Assembly (NCBI GenBank): GCA_040289295.1
Contig: PSLA01000019.1
Coordinates: 1 to 43,941, forward strand
Source: J051 sp040289295
GTDB taxonomy: Bacteria; Armatimonadota; Fimbriimonadia; Fimbriimonadales; ATM1
Direction of reading: 5' to 3'
DNA: 43,941 nt
Part shown: positions 39,080 to 43,941 of the stretch, in pieces
How positions within the stretch are numbered: the stretch's first letter is position 1
Layout of the letters: every line of letters begins with the position of its first letter
Notes under the pieces: model-generated
What the model was told of the DNA's origin: nothing
Database searches by the model: none
The model's input: only the letters and a program-made list of their open reading frames with translations
Position numbers and translations under genes: made by a program

Positions 39080-39085
39080 TATACT
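39080..39085 (+). promoter_or_regulatory. Promoter -10-like element for the E1-E1-E2 operon
   Basis: TATACT preceded by GGG, 50 nt before the TTG start of the E1 alpha gene. The sequence after it (CGGACCGTCAACGC) resembles that after the rpsN and rpmJ elements. No good -35 box. Confidence 0.4.
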
Positions 39086-39135
39086 CGGACCGTCAACGCA
39101 GGAGTGGTGTCTACGAGCGTCAGGAGCCGTTCAGA

Positions 39136-40284
39136 TTGAAGATTAAGACCGTTTCGACTCCGTCAGAGCCGACGGAGGATCATCGCCAACAAGAGGTGGC
39201 GGCAGCCACACGGCCCCGGGATGCATTGACCCCCGAGGACCACTTAGAGCTGTTGCGCCAGTTGTATCTCGCCCGCTACTTCGATGTCCGGCTGATCAAG
39301 GAGAAGCGGCGTGGGCGGCTTCGTGGCACGCTGTACTCCTCTCACAATCAGGAGGCAATCTTGGTGGGGACCCTCTTCGGGTTGAAACCGGACGACTGGA
39401 TCTCCCCAATCCATCGAGACATGCCTGCGTTCTTCCTCAAGGACATTCGAGGCAGGTGGGACAACCCCGAGCGGAAGGGGATGACCATCGAAGAGGTCTG
39501 CTCCCAGGTTTGGGGGAAGGCGACGGCGCCGGGCCGAGCCAGGGACAACTGGTCCCACATCGGGGACGTGAAGCGTGGGATCATTCCCAGCACCAGCATG
39601 TTGGCGGGCACGATACCGGTTGCCTGTGGCGTTGCGTATGATTTCAAAATGAAAGGACTCGACAACGTCGTTCTAACGTACAACGGCGAAGGCTCGACCG
39701 CTCAGGGTGTGTTCCACGAGGCGGTGAATCTCGCGGCCATCCATAAACTGGCGGTCATTGTCATCATCGAGAACAACCAGTGGGCTTACGGCACGCCTGT
39801 GCACCTTGAAGTGCCGACCAAGGATGTTGCCGACCGGGCGAAAGGCTACGGCATTCCAGGTTTGATCGCCGATGGCCAGGACGTCCTGGACGTGTACGAC
39901 AAGACGATGTGGGCGGTGGATCGGGCTCGGAAGGGTCTGGGCCCGTCTCTCATCGAGTGCAAGACGTTCCGCGCGTACGGTCACGGCGACCATGACGACG
40001 ACCGGGCGGCACGGTACCGCCCAGCGGATGAGGTGGCGGATGGTCGGAGCCGCGACCCGATCGCCGTCTTCAAGCGGTATCTCGTCGAAAGCAAGTTATT
40101 GAGCGAAGAGGACGCCGCACGTTATTCGCCCGAGGGGAAGGACGCACCGAGCACGACCGACCAGGACTTCCCGCCGGAAGTTGTGAACTACTTGAAGCGG
40201 GGCGTTGAATTTGCCATAAAAGCGCCGCTGCCGGAGCCGGATGAGGCATTCCGCTGGGTCTTTGCCGAAGGAGACGGGTCATGA
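39136..40284 (+). CDS. pdhA: 2-oxo-acid (pyruvate-type) dehydrogenase E1 component, alpha subunit
   Basis: The 382-aa TPP-dependent subunit has the thiamine pyrophosphate motif from NGEGSTAQGVFHEAVNLAAI to IIENNQWA (GEG at the start, NN at the end), the RARDNWSHIGD region and RAYGHGDHDDD near the active site. TTG 39136 is chosen because AGGAG at 39122-39126 has 9-nt spacing; reading from 39061 would cross the promoter. Whether the natural substrate is pyruvate or a branched-chain 2-oxo acid cannot be decided. It is followed by E1 beta with an ATGA overlap. Confidence 0.92.
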   Translation: MKIKTVSTPSEPTEDHRQQEVAAATRPRDALTPEDHLELLRQLYLARYFDVRLIKEKRRGRLRGTLYSSHNQEAILVGTLFGLKPDDWISPIHRDMPAFFLKDIRGRWDNPERKGMTIEEVCSQVWGKATAPGRARDNWSHIGDVKRGIIPSTSMLAGTIPVACGVAYDFKMKGLDNVVLTYNGEGSTAQGVFHEAVNLAAIHKLAVIVIIENNQWAYGTPVHLEVPTKDVADRAKGYGIPGLIADGQDVLDVYDKTMWAVDRARKGLGPSLIECKTFRAYGHGDHDDDRAARYRPADEVADGRSRDPIAVFKRYLVESKLLSEEDAARYSPEGKDAPSTTDQDFPPEVVNYLKRGVEFAIKAPLPEPDEAFRWVFAEGDGS

Positions 40285-41291
40285 GTGTAGCCCTCTCTGC
40301 CCCACCGATCGAGAAGAAGAACTACCTCACCGCGCTGAAGGACGCCATCCGCTTTGAGATGCTGCGAAATCCGGAGATGGTCTGCATCGGCGAGGACATT
40401 GGCCTGCTTGGCGGCGCCTTCGGTGTTACAGAAGGGCTGCAGGAGGAGTTCGGCCCCGACCGAGTGATTGACGCTCCCATCAGCGAGGCGGCTATCGTGG
40501 GCGCGGCTATCGGCATGGCGCTCCGCGGTCGACCCGTGATGGTGGAGATGCAGTTCATTGACTTCATCTCATGTGGCTTCGACCAAATCGTCAACAATGC
40601 TGCAACGATGGCGTACCGCACTGCGGGTAAGGCGAGCGTACCGATCGTTATCCGGGGCCCGAGTGGCGGTTACGGGGGCGGCGGCCCTTACCACAGCCAG
40701 CAGAACGAAGCGTGGTTCGCTCATTCACCCGGCCTGAAGGTTGTGTGCCCTTCGACTCCTCGCGACGCGTACGGCTTGATGATATCCTCGTTGCGAGACC
40801 CCAACCCCGTCATCTTCTATGAAGTCAAGGATCTCTACCGAAAGCGGGAAATCGAGGAGGAGATTCCGGACGATACGATCATTCCTCTCGGCTCCGCAAG
40901 CGTCGTTCGACCGGGGTCTGACATCACCATTATAAGCTATGGCAATCCGATGCACATGTGCATCAAGGTAGCCGGAATGCTGGCGGACGATGGAATTGAA
41001 GCTGAACTCATCGACCTCCGCTCTCTGGTGCCCCTGGACGAGGACACGATCTACCGCTCCGTCAAGAAGACCGGACGCGTTCTCGTGGTCAATGAGGCGA
41101 GTCGGACTTGTGGCTTCGCAGCAGAGGTCATTGCCCGGGTAAACGAGAACTGCTTCCAGTATCTCGATGCGCCGCCGCTTCGCGTCACACGCGCAGACAC
41201 GCCCGTGCCGTGGGTACAGCCACTGGAACTCGCGGTGCTGCCATCCGTAGAGAAAGTGTACGAAGCCGCATTGAAGGTGGCTCGCTTTTAG
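40281..41291 (+). CDS. pdhB: 2-oxo-acid dehydrogenase E1 component, beta subunit
   Basis: The 336-aa product matches E1 beta: YLTALKDAIRFEMLRNPEMVCIGEDIG (in part: NPEMVCIGEDIGLLGG), DAPISEAAIVGAAIGMALRGRPVMVEMQF (in part: ISEAAIVGAAIGMALRG), and a C-terminal transketolase domain with IDLRSLVPLDEDTIY. It pairs with the upstream alpha subunit to decarboxylate the 2-oxo acid and acylate the E2 lipoyl group. Confidence 0.95.
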   Translation: MSVALSAPPIEKKNYLTALKDAIRFEMLRNPEMVCIGEDIGLLGGAFGVTEGLQEEFGPDRVIDAPISEAAIVGAAIGMALRGRPVMVEMQFIDFISCGFDQIVNNAATMAYRTAGKASVPIVIRGPSGGYGGGGPYHSQQNEAWFAHSPGLKVVCPSTPRDAYGLMISSLRDPNPVIFYEVKDLYRKREIEEEIPDDTIIPLGSASVVRPGSDITIISYGNPMHMCIKVAGMLADDGIEAELIDLRSLVPLDEDTIYRSVKKTGRVLVVNEASRTCGFAAEVIARVNENCFQYLDAPPLRVTRADTPVPWVQPLELAVLPSVEKVYEAALKVARF

Positions 41292-41297
41292 AGGTCT

Positions 41298-42642
41298 ATG
41301 GCAGAACCGATCCTAATGCCTGAACTCGGCGAGAGCGTCCACGAAGGGACTGTGAGCCGCTGGTTGAAACAGGTGGGTGACACAGTCCAGGAGGACGAGC
41401 CTGTCGTTGAAATCATGACTGACAAGGTGAACACCGAGTTAGGCGCTCCAACGTCAGGCGTGTTACTCAAGATTTTTGTCCCCGAGGGCGAGAACGTAGA
41501 GGTGTTTGAGCCGCTTGGCCTCATAGGCGAGGAGGATGAAGTCATCGATGAGGGCGACGGAGGAAGCAAGCCTGCGTCGCCCCCGGAAGCCCAACTCACA
41601 GAGGGAGGGCGAGCATCCTCGCGAGCCGAAGAGGACGGCGGTGGGGAGAAGCGCTGGTTTTCGCCAGTCGTGCGCGCCATGATGAAGGAGCACGACCTTT
41701 CCGAGCGAGAGGTCTCTAACATCCGCGGTACAGGAGACGGTGGCAGAGTTACGAAGAAGGACCTCGAAGCGTACCTTGAGACGCGTACAGGCGCTTCAGC
41801 CACCGCGAGGCGCGCGCCCGAGTCGGCTAAGGTGACCTCCGCGCCTGCGTTTTCGCCGGGGCCTGCCGCATCGACGCCTGCCCCCGCGTCAGCACCCAAG
41901 CCGACACCGGCTTNNNNNNNNNNCCACCGCCGCAGCGGAGGGCCAAGGGCAGGAGGTCATCAAACTCACCGGTCTGCGACGGGCGATAGCAGAGGCGATG
42001 ACTCGCGCCAACACTATCCCTTCGGTGTCAACCGTTGCGGAGGTGAACGTGTCTCGCCTGGTCGAGTTCCGCACCGCGAACAAGGACTCGTTCCAACAAA
42101 TGTATGGCGTGCGGCTGACCTACACACCGTTTTTCATCAAGGCCGTCACCGAGGCGTTGCTTGAACACCCGATGCTGAACAGTTCGTTCCACGACGATTA
42201 CACCGTAACGGTGAACCACGGCGTGAACATGGGTGTTGCCGTGGCGCTCGGAGACGGTAGCGAGGGGCTGGTCGTGCCGGTCATCCGCGACTGCCACAAA
42301 AAGACTCTCGTCGAGATCGCCCGGGACCTGGAGACCATCGCCCAGAAGGCGCGTTCAGGCTCCCTGGAACTCTCAGACATGCAAGGCGCCACGTTCTCAC
42401 TCACTAATCCGGGCTCTTACGGCGCGCTGTTCGGCACGCCGATGATCCCACCTGGGCAAGCGGGCATTCTCGGCACTTATGCCATCAAGGAGACGCCCGT
42501 TGCGGAGAACGGGATGATCGCCGTTCGCCCGATGATGTACTTGGTGCTGTCCTACGACCACCGCCTGGTTGACGGCATGCTCGCCGGGATGTTTCTAAAA
42601 TCCCTATGCGAGCGCCTGGAGCGGTTCGACTTCTTCCGCTAA
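41298..42642 (+). CDS. Dihydrolipoamide acyltransferase E2 (crossed by a 10-N gap)
   Basis: One E2 protein split by an assembly gap at 41914-41923. The N-terminal part has a lipoyl domain (1-80, lipoyl Lys43 in MTDKVNTE), a peripheral-subunit-binding domain (~115-155: FSPVVRAMMKEHDLS, IRGTGDGGRVTKKDLEAYL) and an Ala/Pro linker. The C-terminal part is the catalytic domain (KLTGLRRAIAEAMTRA, NPGSYGALFGTPMIPPGQAGIL (in part: SYGALFGTPMIPPGQ), active-site SYDHRLVDG). The two halves are in different frames across the ten Ns; a true gap length divisible by three restores one frame. The E3 gene is not adjacent. Confidence 0.93.
41914..41923. other. Run of 10 Ns inside the E2 gene
   Basis: Unresolved assembly gap in the low-complexity Ala/Pro linker of E2. 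Frame analysis shows the real missing length must be a multiple of three, so 10 is a placeholder. Confidence 0.98.
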
Positions 42643-42659
42643 ATGCGTACGCGACCTGG

Positions 42660-43052
42660 TCACCGACCGGTGCGACTCCATCGCCGCTCGAGCACTACGC
42701 CGGCGGCGGCCACGACGCCTGGAACCGGGGGCTGCAGTTTGGCCACCTTCACGCGCGCACCGGTTGCATGCGGGAGGCGTTCCTCCACCAGGTCGAGGAC
42801 TCGCGCCGCCAAAGTCTCCACCAAGCGAACGCGTCCTCCGGCGGCGACCTCTTGCACGATGGCCGCCAGATCGACGTAGTCCACCGTGTCGGCGAAAGAG
42901 TCGATACCCCACTCGCTGTCCGCCGGGACCTGAACCTCGAGGTCGAAGCGAAACCGGTGCCCGAGTTGCTGCTCCTCGGCGGTAAAGCCGTGGTGGGCGA
43001 ACACCTCCAAACCCTCGACGAACACGCATTTGGTCTCTTCAGGTTCGTACAT
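42660..43052 (-). CDS. folB: Dihydroneopterin aldolase
   Basis: The 130-aa folate-pathway enzyme has FVEGLEVFAHHGFTAEEQQLGHRFRFDLEV (in part: HHGFTAEEQQLGHRFRFDLEV without the first two residues), DTVDYVDLAAIV, VRLVETLAARVLDLV and VKVAKLQPPVPG, the DHNA signatures. The ATG at 43052 lies 7 nt after TATCGT; the longer open frame to 43283 is antisense to the NfeD-like gene. Other folate genes are not adjacent. Confidence 0.9.
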   Translation of the reverse strand: MYEPEETKCVFVEGLEVFAHHGFTAEEQQLGHRFRFDLEVQVPADSEWGIDSFADTVDYVDLAAIVQEVAAGGRVRLVETLAARVLDLVEERLPHATGARVKVAKLQPPVPGVVAAAGVVLERRWSRTGR

Positions 43053-43059
43053 GGGGCGC

Positions 43060-43065
43060 ACGATA
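43060..43065 (-). promoter_or_regulatory. Promoter -10-like element for folB
   Basis: On the minus strand TATCGT, preceded by GG and followed by GCGCC, ends 7 nt before ATG 43052. No Shine-Dalgarno can fit between. Confidence 0.45.
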
Positions 43066-43091
43066 CCGCAACCGACGGCGCTCGCGACAGG

Positions 43092-43097
43092 TACTCT
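43092..43097 (+). promoter_or_regulatory. Promoter -10-like element for the NfeD-flotillin genes
   Basis: TACTCT preceded by GG, 42 nt before the ATG at 43140. Unlike its neighbours, this gene keeps a strong Shine-Dalgarno (GGGGAGG, 43123-43129). Confidence 0.3.
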
Positions 43098-43139
43098 TTT
43101 TGGTGAATCGGACCACTTGCTTGGGGAGGCTCCAGCAAG

Positions 43140-43721
43140 ATGTTGCTCTTGTACGCTGTGATGGTGATTGTTGGTGGGGGGCTTGTTCTGCTCTCCGCCT
43201 TCGGTGGGCACGACCACCACATTGACCACGGGGGTACCTTCGACATGAGCGCTGACCACGACGCGCATGTTGAAATCGCTCACGGCGGAGACGTTCCGGC
43301 GCCGGATGTCTGGATCGCGTTCCTCAGCCTTCGGTTCTGGACATACTTCGCTACGATCACCGGGCTCCTTGGCTTGCTCTTGACCCTATTCACCGAGATG
43401 AGCTCGACGTTCGTCGCGGGCACGTCGTTTACGACGGGATTTCTCGGCGGATTTCTCGTTGCCCTTATCGTCCGGTTCCTACATAGGTCGGAGGGAGGAT
43501 CGAACGTAGGTATAGAGGACCTCATCGGCGTAGATGCTCGCGTCGTAGTCGCCATACGTCCAGGTGAAGAGGGGAAGGTGCGATGTTTAGTGCGAGGAGA
43601 AACGATCGACATGCTCGCAGTGTTCGACGGCGAGCACACGATCCCAGCCGGCAGCGACGTGATGGTCGTGAGCATTGAGGGAAGTCGAGCGCGAGTGGAG
43701 CCGAAAAATCGGGTTTGGTAA
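43140..43721 (+). CDS. NfeD-like membrane protein with a His-rich loop
   Basis: The 193-aa product has TM1 (residues ~2-21), a His/Asp-rich stretch with seven histidines between residues 24 and 48, TM2 and TM3 (~67-115), and a C-terminal OB-fold-like domain (IGVDARVVVAIRPGEEGKVRCLVRGET, in part: GKVRCLVRGETIDM) typical of NfeD/YuaF proteins. NfeD proteins pair with flotillins, and a flotillin gene follows 13 nt downstream, which supports the assignment. The His cluster may bind metal; this is inference. Confidence 0.82.
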   Translation: MLLLYAVMVIVGGGLVLLSAFGGHDHHIDHGGTFDMSADHDAHVEIAHGGDVPAPDVWIAFLSLRFWTYFATITGLLGLLLTLFTEMSSTFVAGTSFTTGFLGGFLVALIVRFLHRSEGGSNVGIEDLIGVDARVVVAIRPGEEGKVRCLVRGETIDMLAVFDGEHTIPAGSDVMVVSIEGSRARVEPKNRVW

Positions 43722-43734
43722 CGGAGCACGATTG

Positions 43735-43941
43735 ATGGACGCAATGTCATGGTATTCGATAGTTCAGTTGCAGTCTGACCGGCTGCAAGAGTTGGTCATG
43801 CAAGGCGGAACGGTGGTGTTCTGGTCAGTCCTTGTGTTTGGGTTCTTGGTTGGTGTGACGCTGGTCTTTAAGCACCTGTTGCATATCTGCCCGCCGAACG
43901 AGGTGCTGATCTTTTCCGGTCGTCGCCGCCGCATGGAGGAT
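43735..43941 (+). CDS. Flotillin-like protein, N-terminal part (3' end outside window)
   Basis: 69 codons are visible. A membrane segment (VVFWSVLVFGFLVGVTLVF) is followed by HICPPNEVLIFSGRRRRMED, the start of the flotillin SPFH domain. Flotillins form membrane microdomain scaffolds. A TTG at 43732 just before the ATG is in frame. The gene is cut by the window end. Confidence 0.85.
   Translation, partial: MDAMSWYSIVQLQSDRLQELVMQGGTVVFWSVLVFGFLVGVTLVFKHLLHICPPNEVLIFSGRRRRMED

Noticed and set aside
1..43941. CRISPR arrays, insertion sequences, rRNA genes, phage attachment sites
   Set aside because: I looked for spaced direct repeats, transposase motifs and rRNA landmarks on both strands and saw none.

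Overview
The window reads as part of a bacterial chromosome, moderately GC-rich and very compact, from a diderm: it encodes an outer-membrane-barrel type protein (22516-24498), a LolA-like protein, a lipoprotein and the futalosine menaquinone enzyme MqnC. I see no mobile element, CRISPR array or rRNA. The gene set would fit Armatimonadota (Fimbriimonadia-like) or a neighbouring lineage. That placement is a low-confidence guess and not something the sequence shows directly.

Region 1 (1-21285) is a nearly complete str/S10/spc/alpha ribosomal superoperon on the + strand: tuf (3' end only), rpsJ, rplC, rplD, rplW, rplB, rpsS, [two exported-protein paralogues], rplV, rpsC, rplP, rpmC, rpsQ, rplN, rplX, rplE, [EF-G-like GTPase], rpsN, rpsH, rplF, rplR, rpsE, rpmD, rplO, secY, adk, map, infA, rpmJ, rpsM, rpsK, rpsD, rpoA, rplQ, truA, rplM, rpsI, closed by a hairpin terminator. 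Gene order is canonical except for two insertions. The first is a tandem pair of predicted secreted beta-rich proteins between rpsS and rplV, coupled by 4-nt ATGA and 1-nt TGATG overlaps. The second is an EF-G2-type translation-factor paralogue between rplE and rpsN, with altered GTPase motifs. Promoter-like elements inside the cluster lie before rpsN, infA and rpmJ.

Region 2 (21294-43941) holds many short transcription units in both orientations: an MFS transporter, a DUF5916/CBM9-like barrel protein, a GT-C-type membrane protein, alanine racemase, a lipoprotein, two tRNAs (Pro-GGG, Arg-TCG), accB-hom-carbon/nitrogen hydrolase, trpS-HAD phosphatase, a 67-aa ORF, mqnC, an unrecognised Cys-containing protein, guaA-hpt-glycosyltransferase, a LolA-like protein, a 2-oxo-acid dehydrogenase operon (E1 alpha, E1 beta, E2; the E2 gene is crossed by a 10-N assembly gap), folB, and an NfeD-like gene followed by the start of a flotillin gene.

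Two architectural themes run through region 2. First, a -10-like hexamer (TANNNT or CATAAT) recurs 6-8 bp before the start codon of at least eight genes, usually with no Shine-Dalgarno sequence, which predicts widespread leaderless mRNAs. One such element appears to be bidirectional (33216-33222). Second, five of the six convergent gene pairs overlap at their 3' ends by 4-46 bp, leaving little room for intrinsic terminators.

The strongest candidates for something undescribed are the secreted paralogue pair inside the S10 operon, the EF-G-like insertion in spc, and the leaderless/bidirectional promoter architecture.
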